Positions 34,934 through 44,211 are shown, numbered from the stretch's first letter. The stretch is DNA of 64,000 nucleotides from JAWWOW01 sp033851265 (GCA_033851265.1 JAWWOW010000011.1:160800-224799); one strand, 5' to 3'. Numbers and translations are program-made. Notes: generated from the letters alone by a model not told the origin.

Positions 34934-36838
34934 GTGCCCGGAGTATCTGGGGGTCACGATTCGTCTCAGCGCGGCACGTGCTGGGCTGGGCAGACGGCGG
35001 GCCAGCCGACGCGCTGCTGTCGGAGCGCGGCGCAGCGGCGGCTCCGATGGACACAGTCGGCGGAGCTGAAAGCCCTCCGGGACAGTCGGTGCAGGAATCC
35101 CACTCAGCCTTTCATCGGCATAGACCAGCATCGTGAACTGTTGCAGCGCCGTCTCGTCGTCATGGGTACCCCGACCAACCGTGACGCGCTCCACAGTCGC
35201 GAGCAGGGCGCTTCGATCAAGCAAGCCGGACAGGTCGCCCTGTGCGCACTCCACGAGACGACGCAGAAGGTGGAGACCGTCACCCTCCCAAACTCGGGTG
35301 GAGCGACGTCGACCGGTGCTCACAGATACGAACGGAATGTCGCGCCACTCGGGTATCAGATTGCCAATGAGTTGTTGATGCAGGGAGCGGCTGGCCTTTT
35401 GCTGCGCTGTCATGCTGAAGGCGGCCGTGACGAACTCCGGCGTGAGCAAAGGCGTGACCGTTCCGACCAGGTAGGCGGACGACACCCAGCGTCGTGTCCG
35501 CTCGATGAGGTACGAGTAATCAAGGATGTCGTAGCCAATGAGCCCGAGATGTGTGGCTCGTGCGAACAGCCGCTCCACCTGACAGTCATGCTCGTCGCGC
35601 ACGTCGGTTCTTTGCCACTGCCGAGGCGTGGCGTTGCCCAAGAACTTGTCGAGCCTGGCGCGAATGGTTGCGCCGTCCGGCACTGCGGAGAGATCCACGT
35701 CCCTTGGATACCAATAGCCGGTGGCGATCTCGCCTGCTGCCCCGCTGAGTGATGTCGCGCGCACGTTCGCCGGAAGCGATCGTGATGCAGGCCGATTGAG
35801 ATAGGTAGAAGGGAATTGGCAGTCGTATGTGCGGAGCAGTGCGCGGGCTCTTTCGGCCAGGCTTTGCATTGTCACGACAGCCGGGGCGCCGGCTCGGTAA
35901 AAGCGATGGTCAACGTCCATACGCCGCGACCGCGCAAGGATGTCCGTGAGGTGCCGCGCAGTCTGCCCTTCGGCCGCGGTGTCCTCGTTGGTCGAGAACT
36001 GCGGTGGAACGCCTGCGGCAACGAAGGCCGCCGCGATGAGCCGCGAGTCCTTGCCTCCGGAGAGGCCGAGGGTTACGGGCGCGCTCTGATAGGCGGACAG
36101 GCTGCGGGCCACCCTCGTCAGGCCGCTTCCCGCCACTTCCACGAGTTCCTGGAGATTGGCTGGCTTGTCAGCAGCTGCGACGATCGTGTCGACGTTGAAG
36201 CGCAGCTCACGCTTGATCGTCCAGGTCTGGTCATGCCGCTCGCCCACGACACGTTCACCCGGATCAAATAGCCGCACGCCTGCTATTGGGGATGAGTCGG
36301 CGCCGAAATGCCCTGAAGCGGTGTATTGCCTCCACCCACTCGGATCGGGTCGAACCCGACCGGCCCGGAATATGCCGTGCAGGCTCGGCCGGTTGGAGTA
36401 CAAGCGCACACCGTCGCTCGACGATTCGTAGATGCGACACATGCCGAGCCAATCGGTCTGCAGCGCGAATCGAGAACTCTCGACTGCGAGCATGCCGAAG
36501 GGTGGGACGACATCGGCGTGCACGTCTTCACCGGCGAGCAGACGACGTCCCACGTCAATGGGGTGTCGGCCCGGTTGTAGCCCGACTGGTACTCCAAGTG
36601 ACACGACTGCCAGGCCAGGCGTCTGCAGGAACAGATCCCAGCGCCACTGCGACATGGGCGGGTAGGCCATCCAGGCTTGGAGACCCTGACCAGAAACCAT
36701 CCGGCGCGTCCATGCGGTCGGCACCAGATCTGCGACAGCACGTTCTACGCGCGAGCAACCAAACTGAACGCGCGCGTCAATTGCTGCTAAGGGGGCGGGT
36801 GCCGTGTCGTCGACGCACCAAGCGAAGAAGACGAACAC
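34901..36838 (-). CDS. Asparagine-synthase-like ATP-dependent amidoligase
   Basis: 645 residues. C-terminal asparagine-synthase domain with the PP-loop LGLSGGKDSRLIAAA (~255) that adenylates a carboxylate. The N-terminal region resembles a glutaminase fold but there is no Cys2 nucleophile (the protein begins MFVFFAWCVDD), so glutamine hydrolysis is unlikely; beta-lactam synthetase or lasso-cyclase-like members behave that way. No lasso leader-peptide gene or protease is nearby. Start GTG 36838 is fixed by the shared leader with its GGAGG. Third codon positions look less GC-rich than the neighbours, suggesting acquisition. Product unknown. Confidence 0.72.
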   Translation of the reverse strand: MFVFFAWCVDDTAPAPLAAIDARVQFGCSRVERAVADLVPTAWTRRMVSGQGLQAWMAYPPMSQWRWDLFLQTPGLAVVSLGVPVGLQPGRHPIDVGRRLLAGEDVHADVVPPFGMLAVESSRFALQTDWLGMCRIYESSSDGVRLYSNRPSLHGIFRAGRVRPDPSGWRQYTASGHFGADSSPIAGVRLFDPGERVVGERHDQTWTIKRELRFNVDTIVAAADKPANLQELVEVAGSGLTRVARSLSAYQSAPVTLGLSGGKDSRLIAAAFVAAGVPPQFSTNEDTAAEGQTARHLTDILARSRRMDVDHRFYRAGAPAVVTMQSLAERARALLRTYDCQFPSTYLNRPASRSLPANVRATSLSGAAGEIATGYWYPRDVDLSAVPDGATIRARLDKFLGNATPRQWQRTDVRDEHDCQVERLFARATHLGLIGYDILDYSYLIERTRRWVSSAYLVGTVTPLLTPEFVTAAFSMTAQQKASRSLHQQLIGNLIPEWRDIPFVSVSTGRRRSTRVWEGDGLHLLRRLVECAQGDLSGLLDRSALLATVERVTVGRGTHDDETALQQFTMLVYADERLSGIPAPTVPEGFQLRRLCPSEPPLRRAPTAARRLARRLPSPARAALRRIVTPRYSGHRVNPGPAGYV

Positions 36839-36889
36839 GGCGACCACCTCCGTGAGTTATACGCGGGGGGTCGGGCGCGCGTTTACACG
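36839..36889 (-). promoter_or_regulatory. 51-bp leader element, copy B
   Basis: Second copy of CGTGTAAAC-N17-CGTATAACT-N2-CGGAGGTGGTCGCC-start, immediately before the asparagine-synthase-like gene. Conservation restricted to the three blocks indicates selected promoter and ribosome-site function. Confidence 0.6.
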
Positions 36890-36960
36890 ATGTCTGGACT
36901 AGCCAAGGGACTTTTCGCAATTCGCTGAAGAACCACCCCTACAGACTCGATACTTCCAAC

Positions 36961-37716
36961 GTGGACCGCCGTTCGCTCCTTCAAGGAGCAGCCCTCGCCG
37001 CTGGCGGCCTCCTCGTGGGAGGTGGCGCGGAGGCGTACGCCGCTGCCCCGCCGACCGGCGAAGCGACGTTCGCCAGCCGGCACGACAACGACGCCAGTCT
37101 GAGCTCACTCCGTGTCGTCTGGCGGGTGCCGACCACCCAACGTCTGGTCGCACTGACTTTCGACGACGGTCCGACAACGGAGTACACGGCCGACGTCCTG
37201 CGCATTCTCGCGGCGCACAAGGTGCAGGCCACCTTCAACATGGTGGGCTCTCGTGTTGCCGCCCGGCCTGAGCTGGCCCGGCAGACGCGACTCGCTCAGC
37301 ACGAGCTGGGCAACCACACCTGGAGCCACCCTGACCTCGGCCGGCTGTCCGAGCGCCGGATTCGCGACGAGCTACAGAGGACTCATGAGGTGATCCTCAA
37401 GACGACGGGCGTCGCACCGCGGACCTTACGGCCGCCGTACGGTCGCGTCGCCGGACCGACGTTGCTGGCCGCCGCGGACTTGGGCTACCCAGTCGTGCTG
37501 TGGAACGTGCAGATGCACGAACGCAACACCACCGTCGCGAACAACGCGAAACATGTCCTCGCCGGCGTCGTGCCGGGTTCGATCGTGCTCGCGCACGACG
37601 GTGGAAAAGGACAACGCCAGGTCGCCATCGCCGGACTCGACCGAATCATCGGCACGCTTCACGACCGCGGCTACACGTTCGTGACCACGAGCGAGCTGCT
37701 GAGCCACCTCGTCTGA
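36961..37716 (+). CDS. Exported polysaccharide deacetylase (NodB domain)
   Basis: 251 residues. N-terminal twin-arginine-type signal (DRRSLLQGAALAAGGLLVGG), then a CE4 domain: TFDDGP (catalytic base and metal Asp), HTWSHPDL (metal His pair), RPPYG and LAHDG (catalytic His). All motifs are intact, so it should deacetylate N-acetylated cell-wall glycan outside the membrane. GTG start lacks a clear ribosome site. Divergent from the asparagine-synthase-like gene with ~120 bp between. Confidence 0.9.
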   Translation: MDRRSLLQGAALAAGGLLVGGGAEAYAAAPPTGEATFASRHDNDASLSSLRVVWRVPTTQRLVALTFDDGPTTEYTADVLRILAAHKVQATFNMVGSRVAARPELARQTRLAQHELGNHTWSHPDLGRLSERRIRDELQRTHEVILKTTGVAPRTLRPPYGRVAGPTLLAAADLGYPVVLWNVQMHERNTTVANNAKHVLAGVVPGSIVLAHDGGKGQRQVAIAGLDRIIGTLHDRGYTFVTTSELLSHLV

Positions 37717-37750
37717 AATCCGCTGGATCTACACGACGCGGGCCGAGACG

Positions 37751-38596
37751 ATGAGCCCTATGAACGTGCAGGTCACCGATGACGTCGAGGTGTTCGCCGC
37801 GGCGGTGACGCCGTTCCTCGAGCTCGACCCCGTGCGCTGCTCGGTCCCGCTGACTGTGATCGCCACCGTCCGGAGCGGACTCGTTGATGTTGGCACGTAC
37901 TCGTGGGTCGAGGATGACAACAGCGACGTCGTCGGGACAGCGTCTTGGACACCGCCGTACGAGCTGCTCCTGTCGCCGATGCCTGAGGCCGCCGCCGTTG
38001 CTGTCGCGGACGCATGGGCGTCACGGGTCACAGACTTCCGTGGCGTAGTCGGCCCGCGCGAGGTCGTCGACCGCTGTGCGCAGCGGCTGAGTGAGCACAC
38101 GCACGGTCGTTGTGAGCAAAGAATGGCGGAGCGACTCTTCCGTCTAGACGCTGTCATCGATCCGCCACTCCCGGCCGGACGCCCAGGCCAGGCAACCCAC
38201 GACGACACCGACCTTGCTGTCGCGTGGTTCGGCGCGTTCTTCGACGAAGCCGGTGTAGTGCGCGGAGATGAAACTGTGCGGGACGTCCGGGCCCGGATCG
38301 ACGACGGTCGGCTGCACCTGTGGTGGGTGAACGATGGGCCCGTCTCGTTGGTCGCCCACAGCGTGAGCGTCGCCGGAGTCACCCGGGTGGGTCCGGTGTA
38401 CACGCCGCCGGAAGAACGTGGCCGCGGGTACGCACGTGCGCTCGTCGCATCGGTCAGCAAGGGACGGTTGGACGCCGGCGATCAGGCGTGCTGCCTGTTC
38501 ACGGACGTCGCTAACCCGGTCTCCAATGCGATCTACCAGCAGGTCGGCTATCGCCCGGTTGGCGACTACGCACGCATCGACCTCGTCACGAAGTGA
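37751..38596 (+). CDS. GNAT family N-acetyltransferase
   Basis: 281 residues. The C-terminal ~100 residues are a GNAT domain with the acetyl-CoA loop ERGRGYARALVASV and the late motif NPVSNAIYQQVGYRPVGDY. The N-terminal ~150 residues are a degenerate second GNAT-like half seen in similar actinobacterial proteins. Substrate unknown. ATG 37751; a second ATG lies 3 codons in. The PerM-type gene follows within ~30 bp. Confidence 0.85.
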   Translation: MSPMNVQVTDDVEVFAAAVTPFLELDPVRCSVPLTVIATVRSGLVDVGTYSWVEDDNSDVVGTASWTPPYELLLSPMPEAAAVAVADAWASRVTDFRGVVGPREVVDRCAQRLSEHTHGRCEQRMAERLFRLDAVIDPPLPAGRPGQATHDDTDLAVAWFGAFFDEAGVVRGDETVRDVRARIDDGRLHLWWVNDGPVSLVAHSVSVAGVTRVGPVYTPPEERGRGYARALVASVSKGRLDAGDQACCLFTDVANPVSNAIYQQVGYRPVGDYARIDLVTK

Positions 38597-38626
38597 TCTT
38601 TGGCCCGTGCGGGGAAGGGTTCCCCC

Positions 38627-39880
38627 GTGCCCCAGGACTCGGACGACGACCTCGCGGCAGCCCAGAAAGAGATTGCCAAGGCCGAAGCGGACATAGCTGA
38701 TGCAGAGTCCCACCTCGAGGCGACTGAGGCTGCAGTTGCCGAAGCCGCCGCTGAGTTAGGGGTCACCGAGGGCGACCCGCTGTTGGACACCGGCGTACGC
38801 CAGGCGGTTGCCCAAGTCGACGACGAGAACCCGTTCGGGCAACTCGGCCGGCCGATGTCCCGGCGTGGTCCCTACGCGCTCGGTCTCACGGCCGGACTGG
38901 GCCTTGCGACGGCGTACGTCCTCGTGCAGGCAATCTTCGCCGCTCGTCAGGTGTTGATACTCGTGGCAGTCGCATTGTTCTTGTCGTTCGGATTGAACCC
39001 CGCTTTCGAAGCGCTGTCGCGTCGCGGGTTAGGCCGCCGCTCGGCGATCGCAGTCGTGTTCACCGGTGTGATCCTGTTCTTCGGCGGTTTCGTTGCGGCG
39101 GTTGCACCGCCGTTGGTTCATCAGTCGACGCAGCTCACCACCGAGTTGCCGAGCTATGTGGACCGGCTGCAACAAAACGAGCAGATCGCAAAGCTGGACC
39201 GTCGCTACCACGTCCTCAGCAAAGCGAAGACGGCTGTCAGCAGTCAGAACTTCGGTGACCATCTGTTCGGCGGAATCATCGGCGTTGGCAAGGTCGTGCT
39301 CGGGGTCGTCTTCAGTCTCTTGACGGTGCTGATCCTGACGCTGTACTTCGCCAGCTCGCTACCGGCAATCAAACGGCTGGCCTACTCCCTCGCCCCACGG
39401 TCCAGACGCGCCCGCTTTGGTGTATTGACGGACGAGATCCTCAATCGCGTCGGCGGCTACGTCAGCGGTGCGCTACTCATCGCTTTGATCGCGGGAACCA
39501 CGTCCTTCATCTTCCTGGAGATCGCCGGTGTCCCTTACGCACTGCCCTTGGCTCTCGTTGTTGCCGTGACGGACCTGATCCCGTTGATCGGCGCAACCAT
39601 CGGGGCTGTGATCGCGTGCGGCGTTGCCTTCTTCGACTCGTTCACGATCGGTCTCGTAGCGGTTGCCTTCTTCATCGTCTATCAACAGGTCGAGAACTAC
39701 CTCATCTATCCACGCATCATGAGCCGGTCGGTCGACGTCCACCCCGCCGCAACGATCGTGGCCGCGCTCATCGGCGGGACGCTGCTGGGCGTTGTGGGGG
39801 CGCTCCTTGCAATCCCGACCGCGGCGGCGATCCAACTGGTCTTACAAGAGATCGTGATCCCGAGACAGAACGAACACTGA
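38627..39880 (+). CDS. AI-2E/PerM family membrane transporter
   Basis: 417 residues. An N-terminal Ala/Glu-rich coiled-coil of ~35 residues (AAAQKEIAKAEADIADAESH) is followed by about seven membrane helices and the family signature VTDLIPLIGATIGAVIA. Family members export small molecules or ions; the name comes from an AI-2 exporter. I choose GTG 38627 for the GGGGAAGGG 8 bases upstream; TTG 38600 is an alternative adding 9 residues. The ribosome site sits in a short hairpin (GGGGAA/TTCCCC). Convergent with the next gene; the stops touch. Confidence 0.85.
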   Translation: MPQDSDDDLAAAQKEIAKAEADIADAESHLEATEAAVAEAAAELGVTEGDPLLDTGVRQAVAQVDDENPFGQLGRPMSRRGPYALGLTAGLGLATAYVLVQAIFAARQVLILVAVALFLSFGLNPAFEALSRRGLGRRSAIAVVFTGVILFFGGFVAAVAPPLVHQSTQLTTELPSYVDRLQQNEQIAKLDRRYHVLSKAKTAVSSQNFGDHLFGGIIGVGKVVLGVVFSLLTVLILTLYFASSLPAIKRLAYSLAPRSRRARFGVLTDEILNRVGGYVSGALLIALIAGTTSFIFLEIAGVPYALPLALVVAVTDLIPLIGATIGAVIACGVAFFDSFTIGLVAVAFFIVYQQVENYLIYPRIMSRSVDVHPAATIVAALIGGTLLGVVGALLAIPTAAAIQLVLQEIVIPRQNEH

Positions 39881-40660
39881 TCACTGCACCGTCGCGACGA
39901 ACTCGCGGACGGCCGTGTTGAACGCCTCGGGAATCTCGACCGCGGTGAGGTGACCGGACTCGGGGATGGATACGAGGTGTCCGTTGGGTAGCGCGTCCGC
40001 CATGGCTTGGGCGTCCTCCGGCGACGACAGCGCATCCTCCTCCCCCGCGATGACGAGTGCCGGGCCGCTGAACGCGCGGAGTGTCTCGAAGGAATCCGGA
40101 CGCGCCGCCATCGCACGTTGTGCCCATGCTGCTGCGGCAGACGGGGCTCCCTGCACGAGCGCCTTGACCCGCCCAAAGATGAGGGCGCGCTTTTCGAGCG
40201 TCGTGGTTCCGACCAGCTTCGGCAACACCTCGTCCAGGAGCACCGTCGAGTCCGGATCGTCAGTGAGTAGTTCCGCCATGCGCTCGCGGTTCTCCCGCGC
40301 CGGCTCTGCGTCGGCGGCAGCCTTGGTGTCGGCGAGCACCAGCGCCCGAACCCGGTCACCGTGCCGTCGCAGCAAGGCCATCGCGACGTACCCACCCATG
40401 GACAACCCACCGATGACGGCAGAGTTCAGGTCGAGGGCATCGAGCATCCGCGCAACGTCATCGGCGGAAACGTCGAGCGATGGTGCATCCGAGCCCAGCG
40501 GCGTACCGCCGAACCCCCGGAGATCCGGCGTGATGACGCGGCAGACGTCGGACAATCCCTCCCGTTGCGACTGCCACATGGCCGAGCTCAGCGGGAAGGC
40601 GTGCAGGAGTACGAGCGGGATCCCCGACCCCGACTCACGGACGTAAAGCGCAACGTCCAT
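39881..40660 (-). CDS. Alpha/beta hydrolase
   Basis: 259 residues with complete triad: nucleophile Ser in GGLSMGGYVA, Asp in AGEEDALSS and His in PESGHLTAVE; oxyanion LHAFPLS. Close in layout to 3-oxoadipate enol-lactonase/haloperoxidase-like esterases, but no aromatic-degradation genes are adjacent. Ends against the PerM gene; the next upstream gene on this strand, another hydrolase, stops 18 bp before its start. Confidence 0.87.
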   Translation of the reverse strand: MDVALYVRESGSGIPLVLLHAFPLSSAMWQSQREGLSDVCRVITPDLRGFGGTPLGSDAPSLDVSADDVARMLDALDLNSAVIGGLSMGGYVAMALLRRHGDRVRALVLADTKAAADAEPARENRERMAELLTDDPDSTVLLDEVLPKLVGTTTLEKRALIFGRVKALVQGAPSAAAAWAQRAMAARPDSFETLRAFSGPALVIAGEEDALSSPEDAQAMADALPNGHLVSIPESGHLTAVEIPEAFNTAVREFVATVQ

Positions 40661-40678
40661 GCAGCGAACCGTACTGAT

Positions 40679-41392
40679 CTACGGCGGCCACTCGGTAGGT
40701 AGGGGCGAGCGCGACGGGTTGACTGCTCGCACGATCTCGTTGAGGACGCGGTCGGAGTTCCTTGCGCCGACGAAGAGGTGCTTTGCGCCCTCCACCCCGA
40801 CAACCTCCGCCTGTGGCACCCGAGCGAATCGTTTGCGCGCCTCCGCCGGCCGAAGATAGTCGTCGAGCTCGGGCACGATTGCGACGAGCGGGCGCCCATC
40901 GGCCGCCCATCGGTCAAGGTCCTCGTCCGTCGCTGCCTTCAATGGCGGCGAGATCAGAATCGCCCCATCCACGATGGGGTCGAGGCCATAGCGCAGCGCA
41001 AGGTCGGTTCCGAACGACCAACCGACGAGCCACGGGTGCGGCAGATCGGAGTATTCGACGAACTCCAGGGCGGCCGCGACGTCGTACTTCTCCGCCTCAC
41101 CCTCGCCGAACGTCCCCTCGCTGCGGCCTTGCTTGGACTCCGTCCCGCGCGTGTTGAACCGCAGGACCGCGAGGTCGGCGAGCGCCGGCAGTCGCTTGGC
41201 CGCCTTGCGGTAGAGGTGGCTGTCCATCATGCCGCCCTGCGTCGGCAGCGGGTGCAGGCAGACAAGCGTCGCAACCGGAGCGTTGGACTCCGGCACAGCC
41301 AGCTCGCCGACAAGCTTGAGCTCATCGACGGTATGTAACGTCACCGCGCGCCGCTGCGCCGGCAGAGTGGTGTTCGCCAGGATCTCGGCCAT
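40679..41392 (-). CDS. Alpha/beta hydrolase (dienelactone-hydrolase-like)
   Basis: 237 residues. Nucleophile Ser in LVGWSFGTDLALR, an Asp in VPELDDYLRP and His in EGAKHLFVG. The short N-terminal part and LHPLPTQGGMMDS loop fit the family of small bacterial hydrolases often annotated as alpha/beta or dienelactone-like. Coupled to the zinc-ribbon protein gene upstream, whose stop is 3 bp from this start. Confidence 0.85.
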   Translation of the reverse strand: MAEILANTTLPAQRRAVTLHTVDELKLVGELAVPESNAPVATLVCLHPLPTQGGMMDSHLYRKAAKRLPALADLAVLRFNTRGTESKQGRSEGTFGEGEAEKYDVAAALEFVEYSDLPHPWLVGWSFGTDLALRYGLDPIVDGAILISPPLKAATDEDLDRWAADGRPLVAIVPELDDYLRPAEARKRFARVPQAEVVGVEGAKHLFVGARNSDRVLNEIVRAVNPSRSPLPTEWPP

Positions 41393-41395
41393 CGT

Positions 41396-41668
41396 TTAGC
41401 GTCGCGGCCCGCGTCGGTCCCGGGCCCGCCAGCAAGCGGTGTGCCAATGCCGACGGTTGTCCTCGCCACCAGGAATGTCGGATGGCCACGCCACCACATG
41501 GGGCGTTGCCGGACGAATCTCGTGATCGCAGCCAGGGCATCGGTACGGCTTTGTCGACGCGGCGCCGGTGAGGCGTCGCACGACGTACTCCTCTCCGGCC
41601 CACTCCTCGATGACTTCGGTCCGTGGGAGCTGCGTCGGCTTGCGTCGGGCCGGTCGCCGTCGGCTCAC
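41396..41668 (-). CDS. Small zinc-ribbon-like protein
   Basis: 90 residues, strongly basic. YRCPGCDHEI followed by PHVVAW and RRHWHTACWRAR gives a Cys-x2-Cys ... His ... His-x3-Cys arrangement that could bind one zinc. Homologues in actinomycetes are often mislabelled ATP/GTP-binding. GTG start directly after the dehydrogenase stop (4 bp), 3 bp before the hydrolase start, so it is the middle gene of a three-gene minus-strand unit. Function unknown; basic termini suggest nucleic-acid contact. Confidence 0.75.
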   Translation of the reverse strand: MSRRRPARRKPTQLPRTEVIEEWAGEEYVVRRLTGAASTKPYRCPGCDHEIRPATPHVVAWPSDIPGGEDNRRHWHTACWRARDRRGPRR

Positions 41669-41672
41669 CGCG

Positions 41673-43448
41673 CTATCGCGACGAGTAGTCGTGGAAACCC
41701 TTGCCCGTCTTGCGACCCAGGTAGCCAGCGGTCACGAGGTGCTCGAGAAGAGGCGCGGGGGCAAATCCAGGCTCGCGGAATTCGTTGTACAGCGTGCGCT
41801 GGATCGCCAAGGCAACGTCGAGACCCACCACGTCGAGCAACTCGAACGGACCCATCGGGTGACCACAGCCGACCTTCATCGCGCTGTCGATGTCAGCCGC
41901 GGTTGCGTAGTGCGCCTCGAGCATCCGCACGGCGTCGTTGAGGTACGGAAAGAGCAAGGCGTTGACGATGAAGCCGGCGCGGTCGCCACAGGCCACGGGG
42001 TGCTTGCCGACCTTCTTGCACACGTCGTAGATCGTGGCAACGACGTCGTCGGCGGTGCGCACCGTCGGGACTACCTCAACCAGCTTCATCACCGGTGCAG
42101 GGTTGAAGAAGTGCATGCCGACGACATCCATCGGTCGCGATGTCGCCGTCGCGCACTCGATGACCGGCAGGCTGCTCGTTGTCGACGCGAGGATCGCGCC
42201 GGGCTTGACCACGTCATCGAGAGCGGAGAACAGCGCTTGCTTGACCCCGAGGTCCTCGACGACAGCTTCGATGACGAGGTCGCAGTCAGCCAGTTGGTCA
42301 AGCTGTGTCGTCCCGGTGATCCTGCTGAGCGAGGCAGTCTTGTCGTCTTCGGTCGCCTTGCCCCGCTGCACCGCTTTGTCGAGCGACTTTTCGATCGTGG
42401 CGAGCACCTTCGCGACCTTGTCGTCGCTGCGCGCCCGGAAAACAACGTCGTAGCCAGCCTTCGCACACACCTCGACGATGCCGGTTGCCATCGTGCCGGT
42501 GCCGACCACACCGATCCGCTGGACCGCTCGAGGTTCAGCAGCTGCGCGCGCTGGCGGCTCCGGCTCGCTCACGATCTTCGGTGAGTCCTCTTGCTCGTAG
42601 GTGTAGAACCCGCGTCCGGTCTTGCGACCGAGGAAACCCGCGGTGACGAGTTGCTTCAGGATCGGTGCGGGCGCATGCAGGTGGTCACGCGACTGGTGGT
42701 ACATCGTGTCGAGAATCTCGTACGCCGAGTCGAGGCCGATCAGGTCGAGCAGAGCCAGCGGTCCCATCGGATGCCCGCAACCGAAACGCATCGCGGCATC
42801 GATGTCCTCGCGACTCGCATAGTCGCTCTCGTACATGGTCACGGCGTGATTGAGATAGCCGAAGAGCAGGGCGTTGGCGATGAAGCCCGCACGGTCCCCC
42901 GCCGTCACGTCGACCTTGCTGACTCTGGTGATCAGCGCCTCGATGTCCTCGACGACGGTCGGCTCGGTGACGACGGTGCGGACCACCTCGACCAGGCCCA
43001 TGACCGGGGCCGGGTTGAACCAGTGCATGCCGAGCACGCGCGACGGGCGCTCGGTTGCAACCGCGATCTCGGTGACCGAGAGCGAGGACGTGTTGGTGGC
43101 GAGAATCGTGTCCGGGTGACAGATCTTGTCGAGCTCACCGAAGACCAGCCGCTTCAGCTCCAGGCGTTCGGGGATTGCCTCGACCACCAACTCGACATCG
43201 GCCAGATCGCTGAGGCTGGTCGTCATCGTGATGCGAGCGATCAGGGCGGCCCGCTCTTCCTCCGTCAGCTTGCCGCGCGATGCGGCGCGCGCGGTCGAGT
43301 GCTCGATGTGCTGACGACCGCGCTCGACTGCGGCCTCGTCAACGTCGACGCCGATGACATCGAGCCCGGATCGAGCCAACACTTCCGCGATGCCCGAGCC
43401 CATCGTGCCGAGTCCGACCACGCCGACCTTGCTGAACTCCCGCGCCAT
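41673..43448 (-). CDS. Tandem fused 3-hydroxyacyl-CoA dehydrogenase
   Basis: 591 residues made of two complete 3-hydroxybutyryl-CoA dehydrogenase units (1-~285 and ~310-591) joined by an acidic Pro/Ala linker. Each has its NAD loop (VGLGTMGSGIA; VGTGTMATGIV), catalytic His (GMHWFNPAPVMG; GMHFFNPAPVMK) and C-terminal domain ending LGRKTGRGFYTY or LGRKTGKGFHDY. It oxidises 3-hydroxyacyl-CoA or reduces acetoacetyl-CoA; with thiolase and crotonase it provides crotonyl-CoA for Ccr. The second unit has Ala in place of the third loop residue. Known duplication in actinomycetes. Confidence 0.93.
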   Translation of the reverse strand: MAREFSKVGVVGLGTMGSGIAEVLARSGLDVIGVDVDEAAVERGRQHIEHSTARAASRGKLTEEERAALIARITMTTSLSDLADVELVVEAIPERLELKRLVFGELDKICHPDTILATNTSSLSVTEIAVATERPSRVLGMHWFNPAPVMGLVEVVRTVVTEPTVVEDIEALITRVSKVDVTAGDRAGFIANALLFGYLNHAVTMYESDYASREDIDAAMRFGCGHPMGPLALLDLIGLDSAYEILDTMYHQSRDHLHAPAPILKQLVTAGFLGRKTGRGFYTYEQEDSPKIVSEPEPPARAAAEPRAVQRIGVVGTGTMATGIVEVCAKAGYDVVFRARSDDKVAKVLATIEKSLDKAVQRGKATEDDKTASLSRITGTTQLDQLADCDLVIEAVVEDLGVKQALFSALDDVVKPGAILASTTSSLPVIECATATSRPMDVVGMHFFNPAPVMKLVEVVPTVRTADDVVATIYDVCKKVGKHPVACGDRAGFIVNALLFPYLNDAVRMLEAHYATAADIDSAMKVGCGHPMGPFELLDVVGLDVALAIQRTLYNEFREPGFAPAPLLEHLVTAGYLGRKTGKGFHDYSSR

Positions 43449-43551
43449 TCGCTCCGCCTGTATACGTCAGTTGCCTGAGGGGATGATCTGGTTCAGTGAT
43501 CGTGCCAGACGGAGTCGCGACCTGGCCAAACGGGATGGCTACCCTCGCCGG

Positions 43552-44211
43552 ATGCGCTTGGTCATCGCGCGTTGCAGCGTCTCCTACGCCGGCCGCCTCA
43601 CTGCTGAGCTGCCGAGCGCTGTTCGCCTGTTACTCGTCAAGGCCGACGGCAGTGTCTCGATCCATGCTGACGGTGGGGCGTACAAGCCGCTGAACTGGAT
43701 GTCCCCGCCCTGCACGATTCGCGAGGAGCCAGGCAGCTGGACAGTCACGAACAAGGCCGGCGAGCAACTCCTGATCACCATCGAAGAGGTGCTGGACGAC
43801 TCGTCGTACGAGCTCGGTGTCGACCCCGGGCTGCGCAAGGACGGCGTGGAAGCACACCTGCAGGCTCTTCTCGCCGAGCACTGCGAGGTGCTCGGCCAAG
43901 GCTGGTCATTGGTACGCCGGGAGTTCCCCACCGACATCGGACCGGTCGACCTGCTCTGCCGCGATTCCGACGGCGTGCACGTCGCTGTGGAGATCAAGCG
44001 GCGTGGGGAGATCGACGGAGTGGAGCAGCTCACCCGCTATCTCGGCCGCCTCGAGCGAGACCCGCTGCTACGCCCGATCCGTGGTGTTTTGGCTGCCCAA
44101 CAGATCACGCCACAAGCCCGCGTGCTCGCCGCCGACCGCGGCATCCACTGTGTCGTCCTCGACTACGACGAGCTGCGTGGGATCGAACCCGTGAACCCAC
44201 GTCTGTTCTGA
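43552..44211 (+). CDS. nucS: Mismatch-specific endonuclease NucS (EndoMS)
   Basis: 219 residues. N-terminal beta DNA-binding domain (MRLVIARCSVSYAGRL) and C-terminal RecB-like nuclease with Asp133 (GPVDLLC), Glu147-Ile-Lys149 (VAVEIKRRGE) and QLTRYL. The C-terminal NPRLF tail fits the clamp-binding motif. Replaces MutS/MutL mismatch repair in actinomycetes and archaea. ATG 43552 gives the canonical N-terminus. Divergent from the dehydrogenase gene across 103 bp. Confidence 0.95.
   Translation: MRLVIARCSVSYAGRLTAELPSAVRLLLVKADGSVSIHADGGAYKPLNWMSPPCTIREEPGSWTVTNKAGEQLLITIEEVLDDSSYELGVDPGLRKDGVEAHLQALLAEHCEVLGQGWSLVRREFPTDIGPVDLLCRDSDGVHVAVEIKRRGEIDGVEQLTRYLGRLERDPLLRPIRGVLAAQQITPQARVLAADRGIHCVVLDYDELRGIEPVNPRLF

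Noticed and set aside
34901..37716. Lasso-peptide biosynthetic cluster
   Set aside because: Only the asparagine-synthase-like gene is present; no precursor peptide, leader-recognition protein or transglutaminase-like protease adjoins it.
43449..43480. Third copy of the shared leader upstream of the fused dehydrogenase
   Set aside because: CGTATA and a GGCGGAG are present, but the CGTGTAAAC block is missing at the required distance.
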